NCBI GenBank assembly: GCA_000310025.1
Contig: FN649751.1
Span: 239,403-303,402, forward strand
Length of the DNA: 64,000 nucleotides
Direction: 5' to 3'
DNA from: Ectocarpus siliculosus
Taxonomy: Eukaryota > Sar > Phaeophyceae > Ectocarpales > Ectocarpaceae
Made by a program: the position numbers and the translations under genes. The notes under the pieces were generated by a model, which was given only the letters and a program-made list of their open reading frames with translations, made no database searches and was not told the DNA's origin. Of this stretch, positions 10,839 to 21,092 are shown in pieces; position 1 is the first letter of the stretch, and each line of letters opens with the position of its first letter.

Positions 10839-13800
10839 TCACCGGGCAGTGGCTGAAGGCGGTGCTGGTGTTGCTGAAGCGGGCGCCGTTGTGTCCGAAG
10901 TTGGAGCTGTTGTGGCTCCTCTGGATTCGTCGACGTTCCTTCGGATGCCGCGCATGAAGGAGCTGTTGCGATGTACTTGCAGACACCAGGAACCGCAGAC
11001 GGCGTGATGTTCGGAGCTGTAATGGCCGGGGGCGAGGGCGATCTTGATCGGCCCGGGGTCGTCAAGGAAGCGGACGATGAAGAGGTCAGCAGTGGTGGTG
11101 TGTCGCGATATTTTGCCCAACCACCAGAGCGCATCTTTGGCTTTGTACCAGAAGTAAGCTCCTACGGGTATGGCGGTGGCGCTGAAGCGGCGGATGTAGG
11201 TATCGCGGGGCACGTAGGTGTAGCCAGGTGAAGACGCACGTTCTCCTTTGGAGCGGGAGAGTTCTCGAGCAGCGGCTCCTATGCGCATGTTGCGGTACAG
11301 ACGGTTTTGTTGGCCGTGCTGATCCGGTGTGCCACACCAGTAGCGAAGGATGTGGTGACGCGAGTGTTGTAGGTCGATTTCTCGTTCCCAGGAGGGTCGA
11401 AGCAGGCCTTTCCAGTGTGTTTGGTAGAGAGCAGCGAGTACTCCGCCGCGTCCGCGGACAGTTTGGTGGCCAGTGATTTTCTCTACTTCAAGGCGTTGAA
11501 GGGGCGTGGAGACGTCCTCCGCAGTGACGTGGTACGGAGGTGATTTGTTGGTGTAGTTGTTGAGGACGTATCTGGTAAGGCCAGCAGGCAGGAAGCGGGG
11601 TATGTCAGTGTCGTGAGCGTGGTGACACGGCTTGCAGCGTACTACGGAGACGCGGTTTTTGGCGTCGGCGCCGGGCATGTCGTTGGGCAGGTCCAAGTAG
11701 AGGAGCTTGTCGGCGATCGGACGCCCATCTGGTGCTTTGTCGCTAGGGCCTACGGCAAGAATTTTGAAGGGCCCAGTCCAGTTTAAGGAGAGCTTGGCTT
11801 TGAGAACCTGCGAGTCCGAGGCGGAGGCAGGGGCGGTGGTGGAAGCTCCTTGGCGAATTGTCGATACCTGATTGTAGACCCAGACCCAGTGTCCTGTCTT
11901 GTAGACGGGTCGTCGGAGAAGTGCGTCCGATAGTGACGAATTCCTGCGCTCGATTTTGTCGACGTTGAGCGCGTGTTGCTCTCGAACGAGGTCGTAAGCG
12001 CGACGTTGTCTGTCCACAGCGAGGTTGTGGTATTCAAGTTGATCCTTGGCCAGGCTTTGGTGTCCGCGAGCGTAGATGTTGTCGAAAACGGTCATGGGTA
12101 AGCGGGCGAGTCGGCCGATGTGAACTTGGTTGGGTGCTAGCCCTGTGGCGGCGCTCACGGTGTTGTTGTAGGCAAATTCCACATGCGGGAGGTGTAGATC
12201 CCAGCCATCTTGCCTCTCATTGACGGATACAGCTAGCATTTGAGCCATTGTGTGGTTGACGCTTTCCACGCCGCCGTTGCCGCAAGGGTGATAGGCGCTG
12301 GTGGTGATTTTGCGTACGCGGAGAAGTTTGAAGATGGCGTCAGAAAGGTGTGAGGTGAAGTGGAGACCATTGTCGGAAAGAAGGCTCACTGGACATCCCC
12401 AGAGTGGAATGTATTGATTGACGAAGATATTGGCGGTCCCTTCGGCCGTGTATTTCGCAGGGGAGACTGCGTACATGTCGGCGCGCCTGCTAAAGCGGTC
12501 GGTGAAGAGTAAGATGTAGGCGTTGCCGCGTGGAGTAGTAGGGAGCGGTCCAAAGTAGTCCACGCTGACGGCCACACCTGGCCCTGATGGCAGGGGAATG
12601 GTGAGGATGGGCCATCGTATTGTTTGTCGTGCTGATTTACGGCCTTGGCATGTGTAGCATTGTCGAGTCCAGAAGCGGGCGCAAGAGCTCATGCCAACCC
12701 ACCAGTAGAGTTGTTCCAGAAGGCTGATGGTTTTGGCGGTGCCAAGGTGGCACAGGGTGTTGGAGTGGCATTGAAGCATTACCCAAGGACGCATGTGTAC
12801 TGGCACATAGATGCGCGTGGGTTCATTGTCGAGAAGGCGAGCAGCTCTACCGCTAGGACGTTCGTTGTCGGAGTTTGGCGGTTTGGTAAATTGTCGAACC
12901 AAGAGCGGATTGCCGTCGTCATCGGTGATGATGCGACCTTTGGTGGCCAATTCCTTGATGTTGGTGAGGGGAGGGCGCAAGTGTTCTGGGGTGTCGCCGT
13001 AAAAGTCTGTGGGCAATGCCAAAGGTTGCCCAAGTTGAATGTAGCGAATGGCGGAGTTGCAAGTGACGTCCTTTTGTTGTTCCTCATGCCAGTCGGCGTG
13101 TGTGAAGCGCGCTACAGAGTCCATGAAGGATATCTCAGCCGGAGAAGGTAGTGGCGCTGGAAGTGACGAAGAAGCTGAAGTGGAGGGGGTCCCTGTGGAT
13201 GGTGTGTCTGCCGATTCCGGCAGAGGTTCTGCGAGAGGTTCTGAGGGAGCAGTGTTATTTGCCGTTGGTACGGTGGGTACAAGTTCAGCGGTGGTCTGCG
13301 CAGGTGGCGTAGAAGGGTTTGTGTGCGGCCTGCGTGGCTGTGCAGCAGGTGCTGGTGCCGCAGTGGCGGCAATGTCTGGGCTGAAGCGGTAAGTTACTTG
13401 AGGCAGAGGATTCCCCGATGTTGCAGCTGCGCGGCGTCGAGTGCGGGTGGATATCAAATCTGATGGATCCAAAGAACGCGGGCGCAACCGCGAAGGAGAG
13501 AGAGGCCGCTGAAGTGCAGGTGCTTCCAGGATGTCTGATCTGGAGAGAGCTGCAGTTGCAGGGGGCATTGTCGAACTGGCAGGTTGTGCCGGAGATTGAG
13601 CGGCAGACTGTAGTGTGCCGGGATGGTGTTGAAGATTTGAGGAAGGGGGACGTTCTGTGGTAGGGTCCTTGCTATGATGGTCCAAATGTCGAGGCAAAGC
13701 CGATTGATGCACTGTGTTGATGTCGCACAACGCAGGAGGGTGGCGAGAGTGGAGGCGTGAAATGTTGTTGGAGACTGACAGAAAAGCACGAGCTGCGAAT

Positions 13801-16625
13801 ACTCCGGGAGGAGCGTCGAGGTCGTCAATGCTCATTCGGAGCCCGTGCCGGCGAAAATCCTGGAAATCCGCTGGTGTCAGTGGGGAGCCACTCAAAGTGT
13901 CGGTGCCGTTGTTGGGTACTAGCCCACCCAAAGCAATACCCTGTGGAGAAGGACCAGAAGGAGTGTTGCCGGTGGCGCGAATCATGTAGACACCCACATC
14001 ATCTGGCATGGTGATGCGGCTATCTCCTGTGATGTCCTGCGGAGTGGCGGGTATGGGTAGTCTAGACAGCATGTCAGCGTTGCTGTTGGAGGAGCCCGGG
14101 CGGTGTTTGAGAGTGTATTGATACGCTGTGAGGAACTCAAGCCAACGCTGTACGCGTGGGCTGTGGTCTCCCACCTTGGAGATGTTCTCCAGTGCCTGAT
14201 TGTCGGTCCAAATTTGGAAGTGTGTGCCGCGCAAGTATCCACGCAAGCGTTTGATGGCCCAAACGATGGCGCCAGCTTCCAAGTCGAGTGGTGTCCAGTT
14301 GCGCTCAGCGTCAAGTGTCGATCTGCTGATGAAGACGATGGGGCGAACAGAGCCATCTGCTTGTTCTTGTTCTAGTGTCGCGCCCAGACCATCGAGGCTT
14401 GCGTCGCAGTGGAGGCGGAGAGGTCTGGTACCGTCTTCGATGGCCTTCCAGTCGGGGAAGACGAGAATTGGCGGTTCGGAGAGTTCTTTAAGTATTTCTC
14501 GGACGATAGCTTCCATGTCGGCGGTGAAGGTGAAGGACGAGTTTTTCTTGAGAAGCGTCGTGACGGGGCGTACTCGTTTAGACAGGTTTTTGACGAAGCT
14601 GCGGTAGTAGCTCAGACCACCGAGAAGGGAGCGAAGTTTTTTTAGGTCGGTTGGCATTGGCATAGCTGCGAGTGCAGCGACTTTGTTGGCGTTGGGCCTA
14701 ATGCCGTCGGGGGTAATGGTGTGTCCCAAGAATGCAGAGTGTGTCGTGCCGATGGTTGCCTTGGGCGGTGAAAGCTTAAGCTTGTGCTTACGCAGCCGTT
14801 GCAAGAAGGCGCGCGTGGTGCGTATGTGATCCGCCGGTGTTTTGTCGTAGAGCACCACATCGTCAAGGTACGCGTCGACGCCTTCGAGGTTTTTGATGAC
14901 CTCATTGATAACCTTCATCCACCAGCCTGAAGATTGGCTGGCACCCATCGGCATTTTGAGCCACTCGAAAAGGCGAGTCGGTGTGGCGAACGCAGTAAGC
15001 GGAATTGTGTCGGGGTGCACGGGAATTTGGTGGAAGGAGCCTGTGAAGTCGAAGAGCGAGAAGATGGAGCCCTGGTGCAGTTTGTTCATGATCTCATCCA
15101 CACGAGGAACAGGTAGTTGACTAAAGCTGCTGATGCGGTTGAGTTTCTGGTAATTGACGGTGATGCGAAGCCCACCAGATTTCTTGGGAATGACGACGAT
15201 GGGGCTGCAGTACGGAGAAGTGGAGTGTTGGATTAAACCTGCCGCGAGGTATTTATCCAAAATGGCGTCCACTTGTTTGGCGACCAGAGGGTTCATGCGG
15301 TAAGGCTTGGTTCGCACCGGTGGCGAGCCGTCCGGAATGTCGATTTTGAACGGTAGCAGCGGGCAGCAGCCCAGGTCCGTTGGTGAAGTGGAGAAGACGT
15401 CCCTGAAGTTGTGTAAGACATCAGCGAGTTCATCTATGACGGCAGGCGTCCAGCCTTCGCCGTGTAGATTGAACGTAATGGCTCGCATGTGCGGTGGTAG
15501 GCGGTCCCAGAGAGATAGGAAGCTTTTCTGTTGAGCGGCATCTAAGCGGTCCAGAAGCTCCTGTGGTGGGAGTGTCTGTGGAGACGGATTGTTGTGAGGG
15601 GGAGGGGAGTGCGGTGCAGGTTCCCCGTTATTGCCGGTAGATACGTTGCCGATGAAGGGATCATCACAGTGTGCCGCATCGGCAGAGTGTGTTGGCCCTG
15701 GCACTTGGAAGTGCTTTGACTGTTGCCTGTCGCTAAATTGTTGGATAGTGTCGATAGATACACGCATGAGAGGGGCGGCTGCTGTACCTAATACGTCGCC
15801 CGGTTCAAGCTCTGCGCATCCTGCGAGAGGTAGAAATTGGCGGCCGTGAGAGACGAAGAGTTCGTCTGAAGGGGACAAGTCTGCAATAGTATCGACTATG
15901 TAGTGGCCTTCCAGAGCAGGATATCCATTGGCGCGGACGAGGTTGACTTCGACCAATTGATGATTTGACGAGAGAGAGATTCCAGATTTCCCAGCGTGTT
16001 TGAGGTGGAATCTTCCTGGAGCTGCAGAGGGATCTGGAATGTAGGCTGAGGCGCCGCAGGCTTGGTGGTGGGAGAAAGCATATTCTCCCAGCACGCGTTG
16101 TGTTGGAGAAGGCGCAGGTAGCACGGTGTAGGTGCGGTTGGTGTAGCGCATGAAGCTGTCGCGTCCTAGGAGAAGTGGCTGTCGCATGGTGTTGGCTGGA
16201 ACTAAATGAGCCCAGACGGCAAGTGAAGCAGTGGGTTGGTCCTTGTGTTAAAATTGAACACTGAGACGTACCATCTGATTAGTGACGAGTGGTTGAGCGC
16301 TACCGAATCCTCCCCAAGAGCGAGTGTTGTTAGTGGCGATGCAGTCTTGTGTCGCGCATCCTGTTGCTCGCATGGTGCCGATAGCATTGCTGTTGATGAA
16401 CGTGGCTGGAGAGCCGGAGTCCAGGAGAGCGCCGCAGCGGTAACCTGAAGTTGCGGAACCTGAGTGTATGCGCACTTTGGTGGATTGTGAAGCGTCGTCA
16501 ACGGTGACAATACCGTCAACGAGACCTGGTCCATGTTCAGCAAGTACTTTGGGGTGATTGTCGACGTGGAAATTGGCGGCCGCAATGTGGAGAATGTCGT
16601 CGTCGTAGTCCTGCAGACGACGCCA
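10839..16625 (-). CDS. pol: Gypsy Pol polyprotein: protease-RT-RNase H-integrase-chromodomain-Tudor-like
   Basis: An ORF of 1,782 residues runs from 16187 to 10839. The same frame continues upstream to the LTR, broken only by TAA at 16248-16250. The protease has ALLDSGSPATF upstream of the stop and LLGRDSF just after it. Numbering from 16187, RT is about 275-490 with YLDD at 440-443, and RNase H about 590-710 (D595, E637, D662). A Pro/Ala-rich linker of about 300 residues follows. The integrase zinc site has H1141, H1147, C1177, C1180 and its catalytic residues are D1210, D1272, E1308. The chromodomain is about 1566-1617 (YQTHWKG...SWE). A module at about 1672-1725 (VGAYFWYKAKDALWWLGKI, VRFLDDPGP) looks like a Tudor/SH3-type barrel. 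The tail is Thr/Ala/Pro-rich. No Gag, CCHC knuckle or capsid-like segment is found in any frame. Confidence 0.95.
16608..16625 (-). other. Candidate primer-binding site
   Basis: Two bases inside the 5' LTR the minus strand reads TGGCGTCGTCTGCAGGAC. The leading TGG pairs with a tRNA 3' CCA, and the position is right for a tRNA-primed element. The tRNA species is not identified. Unusually the site is also in frame with the pol ORF. Confidence 0.55.
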
Positions 16626-16627
16626 AG

Positions 16628-16948
16628 TGTGACGAGATGTGACGATCTCTGACGCGGGTTTAGTGTGGAGCTAGTCCGACCACTGTGTGCAGGTTGGAGC
16701 CGCTTCGCTTCTTCGGTCTGTTTCCTTCCTTATCCTTCCTTTCTCTCTCAGTCGCTCGCTATCGCTCACTCCCAGGCAAGACACTGAGCAAGGTGGAACG
16801 CTTGCACTCGCTTGCTACTGCTAGTAACCATTGTACTGCTACCTGCCTAAAGTCGGAATGCTGGGAACCTGGGCAGGTGGTCGGGATATTCCTGAAAGAT
16901 ATACCCGCCCAGATGGTATCTTAGTCCAAGGGTCCAAATACCATAACA
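16628..16948 (-). repeat. 5' LTR of the gypsy element
   Basis: Right-hand LTR; in element orientation it begins TGTTATGG and ends TCGTCACA. The flanking GAAA at 16949-16952 matches 9428-9431. Confidence 0.97.
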
Positions 16949-16952
16949 GAAA

Positions 16953-17716
16953 GCAGCCCCTTTTGGAAACCCCTCTGATCAGGCGGCTCGCTCGGCACCA
17001 GACCTCCACACCTAGCACCGGCTCTAGAGGGCGAACGAGAGCATAAACAGTCCAGATTTCAAGAGAGGTATGCAAATAAGATGTCAGGCGTCATCGTATC
17101 ACTGCCTTTTAAGTGTCACAAATAGACAATGACGAGAGTTTGAAATTTCTCCAACTCCGTTCAATAATAACGGTACCTTTCGAAGAGCACCAAAAAGCAG
17201 TGAAAAGAGTATTTCCTGACACCTTAGCGGTACAATGATGAACATTTCGTTTGCATTTGCGAACATTTTGTTGTTTTCGTCCAAATATAATGGTCTTTTT
17301 GATTTCGAGAAACTTCAAATCACCACAGTGCCGTGCTTAGGGTTTTTGGGTGTCAGCATGACAGGCAGAAACCTATTTGGAATACTCTTTGCTGCCGTTA
17401 AGGTTAAATAAAAGTCAGAGAAAAAGGCATAACCAGTGCCTTCGTCACAGCCACCAACCCCTAGTCCAGGCCACACCAGGGAGCAACACAGTATTTGATA
17501 CTCGAGTACCCCCCAAGTCTCGCGTCGCCACGGAACCCTCTGACGGTATCTCCTTAGTCACGGCAAGATCCGCACTGTCAGTAGGTGACTACAAGTTTGC
17601 CACCCCGCGGAACTGCAAAGGGCAAGTTAGGCTTTTATTATGTGCACCGTGAGTGTTGTAAGGCTCTTTGGAGAGCTTTGGTGCATTGCCTTGGGTTGTG
17701 TCGTCCGGATGATTTT
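16953..17716. other. Flank of the LTR element, nothing recognised
   Basis: No convincing ORF. It is the continuation of the sequence split by the retrotransposon, AT-rich toward 17,250-17,400. Confidence 0.6.
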
Positions 17717-17760
17717 CGTTCTCAATTATAAATCCGTTTCAATTAGGATAATCCGCTGTT
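17717..17760 (+). repeat. Inverted-repeat block A1
   Basis: CGTTCTCAATT...AATTAGGAT...GCTGTT. Blocks at 18031-18075 (reverse orientation) and 18390-18430 (same orientation) are homologous over about 40-44 bp. Confidence 0.85.
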
Positions 17761-18030
17761 ACCGGTGATGTTGGCTTGGGCACGCGCCCGAGCCCCAAGA
17801 CTCTCGTAGACGTCGATGCCCAAAGCCTCGAGGGTAGGGCTGCCGAGGATAACGACATCATCGTCGCCCGGCATGACAGCAAACGGGAACGGGTCCAGCG
17901 ACACCAACCCCCAGTTGGTGTGCAAGGCGATACGAACTGGCACCGTCCTCTCCGTGACCTCGCGCACGCGGCCGTCGGCGACCTTCAGCCTTCCCGCCTC
18001 CTGCATGCCCCCCACGATCTGAACACCAGG
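17761..18030 (-). pseudogene. Retropepsin-like fragment of a retroelement
   Basis: A minus-strand ORF spans this interval. It reads GGMQEAGRLKVADGRV, then a hydrophobic strand, then DPFPFAVMPGDDDVVILG and SPTLEALGIDVY. The (V/I)ILGxPTLxxLGID ending is typical of the C-terminal half of LTR-retroelement aspartic proteases, while the catalytic DSG half is missing. It is precisely enclosed by the inverted blocks A1 and A2 and is not the same lineage as the protease at 16.2 kb, which ends LLGRDSF. Probably a captured or stranded piece of another retroelement. Confidence 0.6.
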
Positions 18031-18430
18031 AACAGCCGATCATCCTAATTGAGAACGAATCCACAATTGAGAACGAAAATCAGCCGGATTTCTCCCCAAA
18101 CCAATGATCGTGGGAAGCTCCCCCAAGAGTCTCAACACCGTCGCGTGTAATATTAAGTGAGTGACTCGTAGCCACGTCATTGAAGTGGATCCGTTACGGA
18201 AAACGATCATGCTTAAGTCCCGATTGCGTGTCCCCTCCCATCCGGCTTACGCCCCAGTACCTCCACCACCAAATGCACCAGACAACAACATCCCGCCTTG
18301 GTAGAACGAACTACCAACGCACATCTGACCGAGCCGTCGAAGAAATAAGCACAAAGGATCAGTAAAACGCCCCTCTGTATTCCAGTAAACTCAATTGTGG
18401 ATCCGTTCTCAATTAGGATGATCGGCTGTT
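18031..18430. mobile_element. MITE-like element with 39-bp terminal inverted repeats
   Basis: The left end 18031-18069 and right end 18392-18430 are reverse complements with one mismatch (AACAGCCGATCATCCTAATT outermost). Total length is 400 bp with no coding potential. No clear target-site duplication is visible, so the ends may be part of a larger structure with block A1 at 17717. Confidence 0.7.
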
Positions 18431-18509
18431 AAGTCAGTGTGTGTGATGTGCACGCGGTAAGCGTCACGTTCGAAGAGGTGCAATATCTGGACGATGACAC
18501 GAGTACTGT

Positions 18510-19815
18510 TCATGACGGTGAAACAGGGACACCGTTTCGTGTGAAAAGGTCTTTTAAAGAAAAACGACCTGATCGATTGTCTTCACGAAAGCGTGCAAGC
18601 GCCTTTCTGTCCTCAAACCTGATTAAGCCAGGCTTGATGCCATGATTGTTGAACGTGTTTAGATCAAGACCATCCTCGAAAGGGGCAAGCTTTACACCGT
18701 GACTGCCGACCTGCTTTATTTGTTTCATTTCAACGACTTTATTGCCACACTCTTTCTTCATCCAACGTATCGTTCCCGCCATTGCCGCTCACCACACGTT
18801 CCCATCGGGCAACAACCTGAGTACACATTGAAATCGTTATCACGCGCGGTCTAGCGGCCACATTTGCATATCCGCCCCGTTCCCCCGGGCCGTGGTGCTC
18901 GTCCTCTTGAGCCATGGCTGGCTCTGGCCTCCTTCGCCTGTTGTTTCTTTTCACGGGCGACGAGCTCCACACGCGGGCGGGTCCAACATGTCGGTGGCGA
19001 CAAAGCAAAGACACCTCTACAGCTCCGGATTCCCGAATCAGTGCGTACACGGCTTCCAACTCGTCCGTTCACGGCTTCTTCCCGGTTACAGAATGATATC
19101 GTCCCTCCGTTGATCTGTGCTATGTGTGCCAGGTGCATGCATTTTCCGGGAGGACCTTGGCGACGTTGTCGTCTCCCCTCGTCGCGTACATAACCTCCTT
19201 GGCATTTTCCGTGCAACGCCAGTAGCTTGTCGATCCCCAGGCAAATTGAAATCACCTCGCCCTCGATACCTTCGTCTACTTGGGTGAGGACGGCCAGGTA
19301 ATCAAAGTTTGAAATACTGTGCGAGAATTGAGCTCAAAGAAAGCCGAATTCGGTCGTCCGCTTGTAACAAACAGTCTATGACGTGATCGCAACGCTTGCG
19401 CTTGAGCGAGATCTCCTTTTCTTCGATTTCCTGGCGCTTACGTTTAAGGCACTGCTCGACCACTTTTTTTGGCGAACTGCTTGCGATCTTGACCAGACAG
19501 AAACCTAAATCCGGCTGGCATGTCATCAACACCCGCGATCGAGGCCTGCTTGTTCGATTCTTGGTCGACGTCGATCTTGGTGTCCATGGCGTTGTTCATA
19601 CTGCTGTTGATTCTGGTTTTCTTAGCAGTAGTTTGTTTTGGCTTTTGAAGACGGCGATGATCAGTTGTGAGCGACGGGCACGTGCCTTTCAAGTCGCATG
19701 TTTCGTGTAAACACTGACGAAACGCTCTAGAAAGTTGATTGGTTAAACACAAAATATCTGTTAGTACAACCGCGTCTGTTAACGTCGACTTGCACACAGC
19801 AGTCGAATGGCCCAA
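18510..19815 (-). pseudogene. Frameshifted relic of an unrecognised basic, coiled-coil-like protein gene
   Basis: Several minus-strand pieces look protein-coding. From 19815 a frame runs through MNNAMDTKIDVDQESNKQ to GFRFLSGQDRKQFAKK. The coding character then continues one frame over (VVEQCLKRKRQEIEEKEISL, CDHVIDCLLQADDRIRL) to 19302, the switch coinciding with an A7 run near 19,470. Further pieces at about 19,200-19,150 and 19,060-18,740 also change frame and contain stops. An ORF at 18782-18510 carries LIRFEDRKALARFREDN. This is the pattern of a decaying gene. Function and family are unknown. Confidence 0.4.
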
Positions 19816-21092
19816 GAAGTTTTATTCGTGTTTTGTCGGTTGTCACACACCCGCGTGGTGTGTGAGAACGAAGAGAGACCGGAGAGAGAGCAGGAAGAGA
19901 GGGTGGAGAGTGCGATCTGACAGGCGGTACCACTGCTGTAGCACGCTGTGGCTGGCGTATGCGGCGAAGGCTTGGGTAGAGAAAACACAGAGTGATATAT
20001 ATTATTATCCACTCACAGACGCCTGGACTGTCTGCACCTGACGGTTACAGTAACAGAACGCCTTCACAATACTGTATCAAGCACATACAGCAGAATAGAG
20101 TCGGTCGTACACAGCAAACACCCCAACATGTCCTCTCAAGAACGTACGTCATTCTCATACATCAGCTACGAATCTTCTCTTGATGTCCTCTCAAAACAAT
20201 GACCTCTCGAAAACACAACTCACAAGTACTTGCGATCTCTCAACTCAAACACAAAATAGTCACTAACTTCCATCAGTACAAGCAGCGAAGACTTTCCCCC
20301 TACACAGATCTCCCGAGTTCCCTTCAACACAGATCTCCCGATTTAATTCACCATCCAACCCTCAAGACTTCGAGTCTGAATAGATAACCAAGAAATCAGG
20401 TTCAAAGCAAAGCTTGGAGGCAAAGACATTAATACGAGGACACTGTCCCGATAGGAAAATAATGTTGTCCCAATAGGAATGACACCTGCACGATTCCTGC
20501 ACAGAACCCGAGCAGCTATAGTGCAGCGACCATGGGCCACGACGGTGTCCGACTAGGTTCACGCTATGAAACAAGCTGCGATATATTGTGGGACGTGATC
20601 GTTTTCCTATTCTACAACCAGCACCACAGGAGAGCAGGTACCCGAACAAGGGCTGCACAGATCCCAACGTGACAACAAGTCGGCCACCACGGCACATCAA
20701 CTTTACCGCACAACCACTAAAACAAACTTCGGTACAAGGCCCTGACGCCATCACCAAGCTAGGGCAGTGGGGAGGGGCTGAGACGTTCATGGGGTTCAGC
20801 AATGCCACGAAGCCCCCGTGCACTACCCGCACCACCGAAGAATCAGCGTCACAACACCTCAACCGAAAACGATTGGGCGAAGTTCCTCACCCCAAACGGC
20901 GAAAGGCACAACACAGGGTGTGTGTCAGCCACGCCGCTGGCTCCCTCTTCGGAACACCATCGATAGATGCATGTCGGGGGAGATGCCCTGAAAGTTGCTG
21001 CCGAGACGAGTAGCCGACCCGTAACCGTCCGCCAGTCATATGGGGGGGGGGGCAAGCACAAGCACAAGCGTTGGTACGGGGTATGTGATTGC
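19816..21092. other. Non-coding stretch
   Basis: There are no exon-like ORFs with motifs. Sequence from 19834 (TGTCGGTTGTCACACACC) to about 20,055 resembles a Copia-type LTR in composition, but no partner copy lies in the window. The part adjoining 21,093 is probably 3' UTR of the next gene. Confidence 0.5.

Larger units (their letters stand above)
9432..16948 (-). mobile_element. Complete Ty3/gypsy (chromovirus-type) LTR retrotransposon, 7,517 bp
   Basis: Two 321-bp LTRs (9432-9752 and 16628-16948) differ at a single base and start/end TG...CA. They are flanked by a 4-bp duplication, GAAA, at 9428-9431 and 16949-16952. The internal part codes on the minus strand for protease, reverse transcriptase, RNase H, integrase, chromodomain and a further C-terminal module, so the 5' LTR is the right-hand one. 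The order RT-RH-INT and the chromodomain identify Ty3/gypsy, chromovirus type. Near-identical LTRs mean a recent insertion. Two oddities are the lack of any gag-like region between the 5' LTR and the protease, and one in-frame stop within the protease. The element may therefore be non-autonomous despite its youth. It inserted into non-coding repeat-rich sequence. Confidence 0.97.

Noticed and set aside
19834-20055. Possible solo Copia-type LTR (TGTCGG...TAACA)
   Set aside because: No second copy in the window and no target duplication at the ends.
20362-20862. 166-codon minus-strand ORF
   Set aside because: No motif, no clear exon borders and low-complexity composition; not supportable as a gene.
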